Shown: piece by piece, positions 23,588-36,900 of the stretch
How the letters are laid out: each line of letters begins with the position of its first letter
Numbering within the stretch: the first letter of the stretch is position 1
NCBI GenBank assembly: GCA_030248065.1
Contig: JASAMV010000819.1
Location: 1-64,000 of the forward strand
DNA from: Rhynchonema sp. JSB1_4
Lineage: Eukaryota > Nematoda > Chromadorea > Monhysterida > Xyalidae
DNA length: 64,000 bases
Reading direction: 5' to 3'
Notes under the pieces: generated by a model
Database searches by the model: none
What the model was told of the DNA's origin: nothing
What the model saw: the letters and a program-made list of their open reading frames with translations, nothing else
Program-made: the position numbers and the translations under genes

Positions 23588-24023
23588 CAGTGGTGTCGTT
23601 AGGGGGGGTTGGGGGGGGGGGGTTACCCCATGGTATGGGGTATGGGAAATCGGCCGGGGGTATGGGGTATGGGAAATTCTTCACTTTTGGAACAAGCACC
23701 CCTAAGAAATGACTTTTTGACCCCGAGAAGTACCAAAATTGACCATTTTTTCGCCAAAAAATGTCAAAAATCGCTTGCTGCCGCAAGAAAACTTTGTTTT
23801 AAGCACTTTTAGACCACTTTTTGGTACTTTTTGAAGATTTTTGGGGCCATTTTTTCAGAAAACCCCCACCTCGCGTATGGGAAATTCTTGATTTTTTGGA
23901 GAAACTGGTATGGGAAATTTTTTTCCCTGGTATGGGAAATTTTTGACTTTTAGGGGCATGTATGGGAAATTTCCCAAAAATTGGACTGGGTGGGAAAATT
24001 TCGATTTCTCAACGACACCACTG
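23588..24023. mobile_element. hAT-type MITE, right-arm-specific
   Basis: Ends CAGTGGTGTCGTTAGGGGGG and, from the right, CAGTGGTGTCGTTGAGAAA. The 8-bp duplication AATGATAT is intact on the right (24024-24031); on the left it is split by the mariner-type MITE (AATGATA before it, TAT after it). Internal sequence repeats GGTATGGGAAATT forms. A relative with an 8-bp duplication is at 43494-43847. The left arm has a single ATATCATT at this point. Confidence 0.88.
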
Positions 24024-24471
24024 AATGATATCTATACAAGACAATGATGCTACATACACACTCCAGAATTTAAAACTTTATTCGATAACATTGAGACGTT
24101 TAAACTTTTTAAAGTTCGTGAATGTGTTTGCAAATTGAAAGATGAAAGTCAAAATCAGCAAAACTGATCGCAAGTTTATTGAAAACAATGAAAAGCGTCC
24201 GTTTCCTATGAATTACACGAAAACGTTAACTTTTAAAAACACCGCGTAGGTTAGGAAAACCTGGCTTATGTCGTCAAAACAAACGCTAGCATTTTTATTT
24301 CTGAGTATAAGAACTACAAAACTCGAACCCGCATTCAAAAACTTTTCTAGAAAAAAACCAGTGAATTTATATACACCGTGAAATTAGAAATAATGTGAAT
24401 AGGCATAAATGTATGTATTTTATGTACATATGTTTGTAGTGTCAATTTTCATGCGCCTAAAATTAAACAAT

Positions 24472-24695
24472 GGTGGAATTTTCGAAACGGTGTAAAGGTC
24501 AGTTGGGCGTAAAGGTCGGCGTAAAGTTCGGTCGAAAGCTCGGTCGGCGGAGCTCGGTGTAAACGTGAAACATTGCCTGTTATTAACGTGGAATGTTTCA
24601 AGTTTACACCGAGGTCTGTCACACTGAGCTGTCGACCGAGCTTTCCACCGACCTTTTCACCCAACTGACCTTTACACCGTTTCGAAAATATCACC
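24472..24695. mobile_element. Fold-back MITE family C, right-arm-specific insertion
   Basis: Ends GGTGGAATTTTCGAAACGGT and GGTGATATTTTCGAAACGGT (read inward), flanked by CAAT on both sides (24468-24471 and 24696-24699). The left arm near 16100 reads TTTATTGTTTAATTT without the insert. TGAAACAT (24566-24573) and ATGTTTCA (24593-24600) are exactly symmetric about the centre. Confidence 0.88.
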
Positions 24696-25324
24696 CAATA
24701 AAAACTCTATGCTACGAACATCAGTGTCTACACCTGGGTTATGGGACATAATACAGTTGTGCATGTCATACAGTACAAAATAAAGTCAATTGCTCTTAAA
24801 ATGGGTGGCCAACAGAAAAATACAAATTTCTTCAAATAAATGACAATAACAAAACCAAGAAACGGTAGCGCTAAAAACTGCTAAAATCTAATGTAAAAAT
24901 TCACTTTGCTCAAAGCAACAACCTATGGTGCTTGCCCATGTAATGGGCTTCACAGAACCCCAAACACGATGACCAAAAATTCTTGAGCAAAAACTGTAAA
25001 CACCGTTTTTACGTGCACTTGGGTTGCAACCGGGTAAAAACTTTCATCCGCACTTTCAATGCCTATACACAACATACTAAAAAACTTGAAACAATATGTC
25101 TCTTCACATTTGTAAACGGGACAACAAAACACACAGAAACCCGACATGTAAAAGAATGCAAAAAAGTTAAACACATTTTTGCGTGATAAGACGAGGCGAA
25201 ATTTACGATAAAGTGGCAAAAACTCGCGAGTGTATGAAATGTCCATCAACCCTTAATTGAACGTATTAATAAAAATAAATCCAGTGTGTATTTTCGAAAA
25301 CAAATATTTCAAAACCTTTTTTGC

Positions 25325-28300
25325 TCAACACGGCTGCAACAGCAACTTATTCTGCAGGTCATTACTGAGACAGTTCAGCAGGCCGCGTCCGATCGACGAC
25401 TCAACGTGGTGGTCTTGCTGCGACGATAGGCCAGCCCCGAACGGCGCGGAATTGGCGGCGGCGAAATTCGGCATCCGTCGGATGTCGGCTGGCACGGTGA
25501 CCACCGGTGCTGGCGGCATTGGCGCGGCACAAGCAGTCGGCGATGCGCTTGGGAACGGCAGAAAGCGAACCGAATTCACGTTCAGTTGACGAACGTGATG
25601 TCGGTCGGTGAGGCCGCAACGTGCGCACTGACTGCACTCGGAGAACGTGGAGTAGTAGGCCGGCTGGAAAGATTGGATTATTGGGCGTAAAGTGAGATAA
25701 AAGCACTATCCACATGCAGAAATATGTGATTGCCGGCATTGTACGCAAAATAAGGAACTTTAAGGATTCCGGTGGGTTTATCCATGTGTTAAATGCCCGT
25801 TGGTAACAACCTACAAAGCAGGCTAGCACCAAATCACTAAGTGTCCTGCAAACTGCAAGAGGCGACTAGATTACGGGGTAGCGTTCGTTTTTGTTATCAT
25901 GCCCATACCAGGATCAGATTCGACGCAAAGTAATTTCGAACCCAAAAAAATCATGAACTTAGAAATATTAATTTCAAAAACTTTCTAGGTTCAAATTCGA
26001 AAACTTTTTTGTGTCTAACCGTCGCATTTGGTAACGGCTGTAGCTGGCCACAGTTCCTGCACGGCGGTGGACAACATTGTACGCTCGCCAAGAGGTCGTA
26101 GGAATAGACGCCACCCATCACATAGGTGCCACGTGGCAGCCAGGCTGTACGCGCACAACGCACACATTGCAGACATGGGCTGGCCAGCTCGCAACATTGC
26201 ATGCACCTGCGTATGAAGAGGCAGCACTGTAGGTTTGGCGTGAAGACCATCCATGGTGTCATGGTACTCCGCAAAACACGTTATGCGGGTGCTTGTTGTC
26301 TGTGTGCAGAAGAAGTGTCATGATGACATAGATGGCCTGTATGAACTGGTTCGTTTCTTTGACGAAAGAAACACGAATGCTGATTCGTTTCCGGAATCGT
26401 TACACTTTTACCTGGTCCTAAATTAAAGAAACCTCAGAAGCGCACACCGTGATGAAACATCACTCAATCGGCCAAATGAGCTTTGTGTTTTATTATTATT
26501 GTTTTGTTATCGGTTTTCATGCTATCAAACCCTTTCTGCGAAAAATAATGTTATTGAAGGCTTGCACCTAGTCATTCTCGTGTGAAACATCAAGCTTGAC
26601 GCGGGAAGGTGTGGCATACAGACTGTGCCGAAAATAAAACCGGGTGCGTGCATGGTTTGTGCGTTCTTGCTGTGGTTTTTACGTCCTGCTCTCCCTTACA
26701 TGATCCGGAATCGACCACATTTTAGTCATCAATAAACATTCACTCTATTATAGAGGATCACGCTGGACAATGGGCCACTGCAAAGCACGAAGACCATAAA
26801 AGGGTGTGCAAAAATCCAAAAAAGACAAAAATCAACCAAAACTCACAACGCATTCAAATACGCTGGTCTCCCATCGAATTTGACGGGAGTGGCGAAATTG
26901 CGATGATTGACATGCGACACAAAGAACGTACCGTCAACGAGCGGGTAGCTGCTGTAGACGGGCATCGAACGGGAACACAGTACGCACGGCACCTGTGTGA
27001 ACAGTGGATTATACAGTCTGTGCTTTTATGGTGGACCTGTTCAATGTCAGACACGATGATCGGATCGAATATATCGAATCGCTCCAAGGTGGATCCGATC
27101 CATCCGATCATCAAGATATGGCATCAGCACTGATTTCATAAACAGCTTTATGAGGAATGCGGCTCTCTGTCGCTTGTTTGTCCAGCAGTGCACGCGGTAC
27201 AAGGCTGGCTGATGTTTCACATCCCACAACCAACCTGGCGTCTGTTGTGTTTGCCCAAATTGCTGAGCACAAAAATTCTCGTATCATCATTGCCTTGCGG
27301 GCAGTCGTCTTCCATCTGGAAATAAATTTGATTTTTACTAGTTTTGTGTGCTTTTCTACAAAAAAATATCAATATTTTTTTGAGAAAATAACAGCAACAA
27401 ACTTTGATGTAGAACCCATTGACCTTCCACGGGGGCAGCACGGCGTAGAAGGCGCTCATGTCCTTTCGGTCGACGAAAATCGACCCGTGCTCTTTCACCT
27501 GAATATATTTTTGCAATAATAATCGTTTTTTTTTTCGCGCGAACACCCCAAAAATGTCAAAACGTCAAACCCGAACAACCTGCGGATCATCGAAAAATCC
27601 TCCACTGGTTTGTTGCTGTAGTGGTTTGTTCGTCTGTTGTGTCGCGCGGTCAAACGCGAGCGGATCCGATGTCTTCCTGGCTGGAGCTGATAGTGGACCG
27701 CTATTGGCGGACGCTGGTTTGTACGGACGCATCGTGCTCGTGCTCAGTGTTCTGCAATTTTACATGTTCGATAATTTTTGTTGTTGTCGAGTTTTTGACT
27801 CTTTAGTAATTTTTCTTGTTGTCAAGTTTTTGACTCTTGAACAGCACTGGTTTGGTGCAGTTATGCACTTGACGATGATTTTGTGCCGCACTAATCTGTG
27901 AGTGCGGCCAACGAAAGCAACAACAGGCGAGCAGTTTAAAAAAACAATTTCCCTTGCCATATGTTAAAATTGTAAAGACCATCATATAACGGTGCGTATT
28001 TGAACAAGGTGATCCGATGTGACTCAAAAATTACACACCATTGTTTGTCAGAGACAAATGCATGCATACGAGCACTGATGATGACCTGGCGCACCGCGAC
28101 ACAATACTTGAAAGAAATAAGGACACAATTTGCAATGAATCAAAAGAGATACCAACCTTGCCCTTGGTCGTCCCGGCAGCACAACACTGATGTTGTCCAA
28201 CAGTGAGTACGATGTTTGAGACCCCCCATTGGTCGAACCCTGCATCCGTGAGCCCGTGTTCCTGCGTCGCTGACGTTTGTTGCCGCGTTGCGTCGGGGAC

Positions 28301-29812
28301 AGGGGTTCCTCTTCGAAACTGTCTTGCTGGAATTATAAGACAACATCAGTCCCAATGACACTGCTGTTGTAATGATGTGCAAATCTTGCTGATGTTTCAC
28401 AAACAGAGAAGAACTGAGAGTGTTACCGGCCAGAAGACATACGAACAAACACCATATCTGTCAAAACATCACCCCCTGAACGAACAAGAGAGAATGATGA
28501 GCCTTCAAACCTGTTGCGGTGCCAAACAGTGTGGTGTCCCATTCCCATCATTCGAGCCCTGTCTGGTCAGCGATCCCTGTTTGCAGGCACACATGAGTTG
28601 CATCGAGTCTCTCAGCAGATTCAGTGCCCCCTCATCTTCCCACAGATATCGTTTTGTACCATCGGCATGTTGATCATAGTATTGCCATTTGGACTGCAAT
28701 TGATCCGTCAGTTGCTGCTCCCAACGCTGACAGCAGGACTGGAAAGGAATATGAATTAGAAGATAATATTCTTTTTTGTCGATTCTGAAAATTAAGCTAT
28801 ATCCTCATGAATACACATTGAACTTGAACTGAAAGTGTGTGTTTTTGCTTGGTACGGTAGCTTGGAGAATATACCCATTGTAGCTATTGATACTGACGGA
28901 AGTTAATGTTAATCAAAACGCGCTTTTTTAATTTCGTTTTGATGTCTGAGGGAAGCAACACTCAGCCGTAAGCTGCTGTTGTTATACTGGAGAGAATCAG
29001 CTTCAAATGCAGCTATCAGGTTGACAGATATCAAACTTGCGTGTAGCTGCTTGTTCAGAAGTTTCCTTGCAAAATATGTCAAAGATTATGAGCCAGATAA
29101 ACTATAATAAGCAATGCGGTTGAATCTCCCTCACACGGTCTTATGCTGTCTGATTGACATCACACGCCGCCAGTAAACAAGAGGCGAGACACCAGACACC
29201 TTCAGCTGATTAGCCGCAATTTGGTTGATCTCCTGTGTTTGCATGTTTATGCGCTTGTTTGATCAGGCAACTTACATATTTAGCAGATGGCCTTTGACGC
29301 TTGCTCTCACGCAACACCGCCGCAAAAGAAAAACATCAAGGACAAAAAACATGATTATGTCCTCATGGACTATTCGTTTGGGTGAAAGATTTGTTCAGTA
29401 ATAATTACTGTGAAACATCACCCAAGCACAGGTACACGCACACAAACTGAATGGCTGATGTTTCACAAAAACACCATACTGTAATTGACGAAAAAGACTC
29501 ACCATGTGCATGTAACTCGATATTGAGCATGTCAGGTTAGAGCAGTGCACGCGAGCCGCATCTATCGGGTTGAGCTTGTCTGAAATACATTAACTTGAGC
29601 TATTTTTTTGCAATTTTATCGAAAATCATGCGAATCATGTACTATAAATAAGTTTGATCAAAATTAGAACTCTGTGATAAAAAGTTGATGATGTAAGCTT
29701 TTTATGAACTGCTATTTCAAGGTTTCCTTTATGAATCAGAGTAAAATAAGCCCGAACCTGTTTCGGCGCACCCAACAGGACAGCCGCATTTGATTTCGAA
29801 TAAATCGTCCAT
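25325..29812 (-). CDS. HECA: Headcase (HECA) protein, right-arm copy, intact
   Basis: Mirror of the left-arm gene with ten exons of identical length: 29758-29812, 29503-29579, 28511-28738, 28157-28326, 27580-27751, 27403-27498, 27235-27315, 26847-26992, 26020-26206 and 25325-25663. All splice sites are GT-AG and the frame is open for 516 codons. Differences from the other copy are scattered and mostly silent (for example CAG to CAA and AGC to AGT in exon 5; one Ala to Thr in exon 4), as expected under purifying selection on both copies or between alleles. Cys-rich modules and the conserved headcase region are unchanged. Introns again contain GCTGATGTTTCAC-type octamers (27212, 28392, 29411 and 29458). 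Confidence 0.93.
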
Positions 29813-32800
29813 TCGAGCTGATATTTTGTTTTCAGGCCATTTATGATTTTTGCGAGGCTTCAGAAAAAGGTTCACATCAATACGGTATGAGGATTTATTC
29901 CTTGTGGCTTGTCACTTCCGTGTTCAGAGTGCAAAATTAGACGAATGAATGAATAATCTGATTTACGCGATGCAATAAAGGAGGAAATCTCAATGCGTGG
30001 GATGAACTGAGTGCACATTTTCGTTCCTCCACAAACGTTACACACAAGACACAACAGCACAATACACATACATACTGTACATCAACAAAAAAGTTTCCAC
30101 CTGCCCTGTGGCTATCAATACTAGAGACTTGGTAAAAACAGTGAACCGCGAAAACAATGTTTATGGCTCACTGCTCTTCGCATAACACACACGTGACAAA
30201 GCTGAAAAACAACGGAAGAACGAAAGGAAAGGCGCTTTGCACCTGAAAGTGATGTCAACTCTCGTGTGAGGATGTTTTTGTCTTCGAGTGTTGTTGCATT
30301 AGACCGGTGATACCGGAGTTTTCCAAATGAAGCCCGAGAGAGCTCCAAGTGGAAATTGGTGGAAAATGGGCCCTTCGACAAAAATCAAACAATTCAATCA
30401 GACACCCGCTGGCAAAATTGGTTGTTTTCAACAGTGAGATCATTTTAGAACGACAGTATTTTGACATTCTGCGACCATGTTTGAACTGTTTACAACGATG
30501 TTCATCTATGAGCACAAAAGACATGGGAAAAGTCGATATTTTTTGTGGTACTGATGTGAACTATGCACTTTGGGTTAAAAGTTTATGTTTTTGACTCGTC
30601 TAGAAGAAGTACAAATCAGATGTGAGCCCTTCGGGTGCTTCAAATGGACAATTTTCTCTAGGCTCTAGTATGCAATTTTCTTAATATTATGGAATTCTCA
30701 ATTTTCTCTGCGTTTCGAGGAGGGCTTTGTATGGAAAACTCCTCGCGCACTTGCTGTGGCTGATGCTGACACTGCTGCATGTCTGTTTGTCAAAAAAGTT
30801 GGCTGCTCTAGCATTTCTAATTAATGAGATGCTGGTTTTGAAAATAATAGGCTTAACGAATCTTTCCGGGGGCCCAATGTTTCCAGCCAACCGAGTAACG
30901 ACAGATTTGGTTTGCACGTACGAATTTACGAAACACTGAAAACATTCCCCGTTCTGGTTTCAGCAACGAACAAAATCTCACATTAAGATTATCAACTACA
31001 AAGATACGCATTGACGGAAACAAGCCAGCTAATATGAATGCACGTTTGTGCATAAACTGGAGCAAACGAAAAAATGTAGATTGAGATTAAAATATCCCAA
31101 CAACAGAGCTCATTACCCAAATTCCCAGAGCTGGAATATCTTTCAGAATTTCGCAACAGCAACCGGCGCCAAATCCAGATTAAAAAGTACAATCAAACTG
31201 CAACATGTAGGAGATGCGAGCCAAGAATAATTCCCGGCCAAAAAATAACAACCAAGCAGCTGAGCTGTTTCGAGAACAGATGGAACAAACGCCCGAACGC
31301 AGCGAAATCAGTGCCCGCGCGCGCAAAAATGACTGAACCAGCAAACCAGAGCCAAAAGGTACAGCACACAGACACACATGCAAGCACGTACACATACTGT
31401 ATAGTGGACTGCACAGCTGGTAGGCTGCCTGCTGCCACCTAACCATCCAATACAGCTGTACATGTACATAGGTACATGACGCGGCATCACGCGCTCAAGT
31501 GTCTGGCTCGGCGCCAAGTAAACAACCCTGCGCTGGCGCTGTGCAGCTGTTTTTGATGGTTGGGTACCGTTTGAAAATTGGGTGTGAAGGTTGTTCAATG
31601 CTTTAAATCTTGAAAGGGAACTCCCTTGAAACATCAACATGCTAGTTTTACCATGGCTGTGCACCTTTTGATATTTGTGTCGTTGCTGTTTGCGAGAGTT
31701 GCTACGTCCTATGCGTTTGGCACCCAAAAATTCACGTTCATCAAACCATACTGAGCCTTTTTTCACCGTGAACGCAGCATGTTGGCAAAAAACCGGGTTT
31801 CTGGCATGTTCTATGATGTTGTTTTTGCGGGTTTGTCTGCAGAACAGCTTGCTTGTGTGTGACAGAAATTCAACGTACAGTACAATTTGTCCCAACTAAA
31901 GCAGCGAAATAAACTCGGCGCGCACTGGTTTTTTTGTCTCATGTTCCTGTTTCTGGTGTGGTAAACTCATTTGTGCGTGACAACATAGAGAGAGACCGTC
32001 CGATGACCAAAAATAGATCAGCCGAAATAACTGTTCCAGACCACGAGTCACGCTCCTGACCGAAATAATAAAACCTGATCGATTTTTTTCGTTAAAATTT
32101 CTAAAAATACACCCACAAGATATAATGAGGCACACACATACAACATGTTTACTAAATCATTAGACACATCACTTATTGCAAAACACAAGAGTGACATCTG
32201 ATTGGAGACATTAGTGTGTATTCTGGCAAGTATTGTGGTACGATTGCAGAACAAACACCGAATGGGCAAATACCTATCGATCCATAAGGCCCACGATCGT
32301 GGGCACGGGTATTAACATTTCATGTTTCAGGTTGCTGTGTGAACATGCAATCTCCAAACAATAGACATTAGCATTGACAACGCGTACCTGAACGGAGAAT
32401 ACGACCTACAGTCATCATTCGTTGTGAGCATATCAATGGAACCACTCAAAAATGGCGGTGAGTATATGTGCTAATGGCGAATATAGTATCGTCAAGCATG
32501 AACACGGTGATAAGGTGATCTTTGGGGCATTAGTCGTATCATAAATCCATACTTTGATGGGTAACGCGCATGTTTTGTTATCACTAAAAATAACTGAAGA
32601 TGCGCACCCTTCTTTGGATATTCTCTGAACACGTGTGCTAATAACGAATAAGGAAAGCACGCATTTTGGACCTAAAAATCGTCATGCATATGCGAATATG
32701 CTTATAACGAATAGCCGAACGTGTGGCGAATTTCCGGGATGACACCGAATTTATGCAGTGTGTTGTCTTATTACAAACATGCGTATAACGAACGATGACT

Positions 32801-33905
32801 GTAGCTTGTTTACAAACAGCCGATTATTTTTTTCTAAAATTGAGCGGGAAACAAAGAGCCGCATTGCGCAGTGGGTGGTGGTGGGTTAATGGGTACATCA
32901 AACGTCACTTGTGCAGATGCATACTCAATAAAATTTTTGAGAAAATTTCCACATAAAGAAGACTACACATGTTTGAGCGTTCCCCAGCTGACTGAGGCTG
33001 GTTTCACAATAAATCCGGTTTGCGGTTTGCGATTGTAAATGAGAATTATTGTGAAACACACGTTCACAATGGTGCGGTTTGCGGCAGAAAGAAACCGCAA
33101 ACCGGATTTATTGTGAAACCAGCCTGACCAGAGACGCTGTGTCATCAAATTGGGCTGGCTGGCTGTTGGTCCATTTTCTTGGCTTCAGTGCAAAACCATG
33201 AATACAAACACAACGAAATGAGAAAATTTATACATTTATTCGAACAGGCCGATAAATATGAATAATGTTGCTTGCTTTACAAAAATGTAACTTACAGATG
33301 TTAGATAGGAATGACTCACATTGTGTAGTGGTGCGACTTGACTGGGCACTGGTGCGTTTCGTTACCCAACAGGGCGAGGTAATAAAAGTCTACCCAATGC
33401 CCCACAAGTTTGTTTTGCTGGGCTCACTTACAAGCCTTTGGTAACTTACAAACGCACCAATGCCCTACACCAGCACAGCAGCAACGGTGTTGGTTAGTAA
33501 TCACAGATGTAAAAACTAGAATAGATTTTTTAATAAAATTGAAACCAAATGGGGACAATTGTGGAATTGCAATAAGTTAGCATAACTAATTCCATGCATT
33601 AACTTGGCGGCGTATTGAATGCCACAAGAATGCAGTATTACATGTTATGAAAAGCATGACCTTGAGCGATAGAAGTTACAGCACAATTACACAAAACTTC
33701 TGGTGAAATAAAAACAAGGCACACACTAATTTGCTGAAACATAATAAGAAGCAACCCCCAGATGGGTTTAGTTCCCACAATACACAATCCCAGCGTTACG
33801 ATAACCGCGATATAAATTGGAATTACATTTTCGGAGAGTGAATATGTACACAAAGAAATCTGTACACGAATATAACTTTTCATAATCCACACGAATAATT
33901 TTCTC
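29813..33905. other. Intergenic, right-arm mirror of 5551-10857
   Basis: No gene supported. It lacks the 9571-10741 transposon and the 5876-6144 MITE of the other arm, but carries its own insertion at 32996-33124. The mariner-type MITE mirror is about 32400-32815. A 195-codon open frame (31308-31895, minus) is broken in the mirrored copy and is not called. Confidence 0.5.
32996..33124. mobile_element. Short MITE (129 bp), right-arm-specific
   Basis: Near-perfect fold-back: GGCTGGTTTCACAATAAATC at the left, its complement at the right, flanked by TGA (32993-32995 and 33125-33127). The left arm near 6605 reads GTCAGTCAGCTGG with no insert. A 3-bp duplication and GG-start ends suggest PIF/Harbinger, though the usual target is TWA. 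Confidence 0.85.
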
Positions 33906-36900
33906 TTAATTTTTCTCTTCCTTCTTTTCTCCTCCGTCCGGTTCCTCCGATTCGAGCAGGTCGCTGATCTCCTGCTCCCATTCCTTCTCCGTTTTGTTCG
34001 TTTGTTCGCTCACCTAAGAAAATGTGCGTGAGAAATTCGATTTTTCCTCAAAATTTGAAAAGGTGAAACCTTTTTGTGAAAACCTTCATGGACTGAACTC
34101 TCGGTTCGAGCTTGCCTTTCCTTGGTCGTTTGTCATTTTGCATCAAGGATGTTTCTAAATTCACCAGTGCCACTAATTTCGACTAGCGTAAAGGGACTTT
34201 GCCAGCGTCTGGGAAACGCTTCGAAAACATGCACATGTTTATGACTTTTCCTGCATTAGTGACATAAATTACTCCCGAAATATTCTCAACGCAAAAAGTC
34301 ACGTGATAATGATAACACAGAGACCTGACCGGTCCGATCACCAAGTTTGAATGCGCCGAACGTAAAATCTTCAAAAAAACACTGACCAATTCATAATCAT
34401 TCAAATCCGCCAGTATCTCATTCTCCCAATCCTCCGCCTCTCCGTCTTGTCCCGTACCGCCGGTCGCTCCTCCGCCTTGTGGTTGATCAGTGACCACGTC
34501 CGATTTGTCCTTTGACGATCGACGACCTTACAAACGGACACTGACTTATGCAGCTTCATTCTTATCGCCACAAGCATCTGCGAGTCTCACCTTTGACTGT
34601 TGCCATGCCCAGCTGCTCTCGGACCTGATTCAGTTCCGCTTCGGACACTTGCGGCGGATCGGCCGTCTCTTCACTCGCGAGAAACTCTTCGTTGCTCAGA
34701 CCGGGCGATAACTGTGCCTGAATTCACAAGGCACAATATGCATGGGCCGGGGTACGGTATCATCAACATGAGACTGCTTTCGTTTCTTTAGTTTTTGTTG
34801 TTTTATAATGAGTGATCCATAAAAAGTTTCTTCAGCAAGGAGGGCAGCACTAAGCATTTACCCCTTTACGATAACAACAAGTCATTATAACATGAAACAT
34901 AAGCCACCAGATCGAGAAATCAGCAGCATCGCGTTATTGACAGGGTCATGCCACATGAGATGCGCAAAGTAAACGCAAACTACACCAACATGAGCCCGAT
35001 TTCGAAGGTGGTGTGTATTCAGAACGAATCGAAAGAGAAAACCATCACGCTCCACTTTCTATTCTTCAACTTGTAACATTTCCCAAATCAGCAGCCACGT
35101 ATGAATGTTTCACTATTCTGCCAGCTGCGAAATCTGGCTCGTGTTGGCGTTGTTCGTGTTTGGTATTAAAAAGTAGCTTAATCACACAGAGCGAAAAGCA
35201 AACGTTGCACTCGGCAACAATACAGTTGCTTTCGTTTTACATAAAGAAATCACGTGCGGCACGTTTAGGATTCGATCCGGGTCCAACCGTGGTCAGACCA
35301 ACGGTTTACATATGTGTATACTGGCGGACGAAAAAAACCGCATTTTAATGGTCAACAGGAGACGAATTTTTTTCATACGCGTTCTTCATCGGTCTTTTAT
35401 CTTCATTTTCCCAAAAAAATATCGATGCGCAACCAATGAGCTTTTCGTTTCCGGTCAATCTTGGGTTCGATCTTCGGATAGAAACTGTTGGTGCACTGAT
35501 GTGCATGTATTTTGTACCTAAAGTACCTTATTTTTTTGACAGGACTACCTCAAGTACTGGAAAAGTATTTGAAGAAACAATTTTTTTCAACGAAAAGTTG
35601 AAAAAATGTTAGTTTATGCCAGTATTCTTTCATGTGCCCAAACTCACAGACCAAACCGACCTCAACTTTCTGTTCCGGGTTGCTACCGGAAGCACTGGAT
35701 CCGGATCGAGGCAAACTGCCCGCTCCTCCGCTCGTTGTCGCGGCGAGGGTTGAGAGTTGCGCCGACTGTTTGATCAGCGACACACGGTAGAAGTAGTTGC
35801 GCCAGAAACGCTCCTCCGTCAATCTGCAATGGTGTTTTACATTTTTTTAAAAATTCTTCCGTACACAACAAAAATCTTTTGTCATACTCTCGCATTCTTA
35901 TATTGATGTTTGGCCAATTGGGCTTGGTTGGGTGGGGTACAGCGAGCTCACCACAACTGCTGTGAAGTGCTGCACCATCCGCCGATGACAAAAGTTATTG
36001 ATTTTTTGATCAGTTTATTGTCGTAAAATATGCTCGCAAACAACAGCTCGGTAACAGTCAACGGTTACACGCTGGGCGTATTTTGATGACCCACCTGGAT
36101 AAATCAGTGGAAAATCGGTGAAACTTTATTCATATACAGTACCTGCATATACCTAGATGCACAACAATCACACCTGTTCAAAAATAGTCACCATCAAGAG
36201 ATGGTTCGCCCATGAAAGAGAAGGTACGCTGTACACATCTACATTAATTACGCAAGCAAGCCAACAACTAAACCCCCTCCCCCAAAAAAACCAACTGTTT
36301 TGGCACAAGTTGAAATCGCATTTTGCGCAGATTCGGATCCTCTTGCAGCGTGGCCACAGCTATCGGGTACATTCCGGACATCTCAAACGCGAACTCGGTG
36401 CCGGCTGGCGGGTCGCGGAGGAAGTTTCGGGAATCCTGGAATCGAAATATGGATTGATTCAATGAATTTAGGGGGCTTCAATTTCGGGTGTTTCGATCAT
36501 GATTGTAAAGTCGTGAACAATTTTCGGAGAAAAGTGGTCGCCGGGTCATTCAGAGCTGAAACATCCCGATCTCACCAGGCTTTGAAAAGCAGAATAAAAT
36601 CAAAAAGGTCACGTATTTTTTGATGAAGTTTTCGTGGTAAATTTTCAGCGCAAATGGTGCAATTCTTCTACTGGGGTAAACAACAACTAGTTAACTGGCA
36701 CATCGCGCATCTATACTGCTAAAACAGGAAGACGTATGTATGTGGGTATCTGTGTTTATGGCCCCCTCCCTCGGAGGTGCGGACGGGTCAATTTTCACGG
36801 GTAGCTTTCGGTATGCTAACGGGTCGTCGGGAGGGGGGTAGCACGGCACGGACGCGGCGGGCGGCGCTGTAGCCGGGCCGTAGGCACGGGTCCCGTCTAG

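Noticed and set aside
31308..31895. 195-codon minus-strand frame
   Set aside because: The mirrored left-arm sequence breaks the frame by a one-base run difference and no family is recognised.
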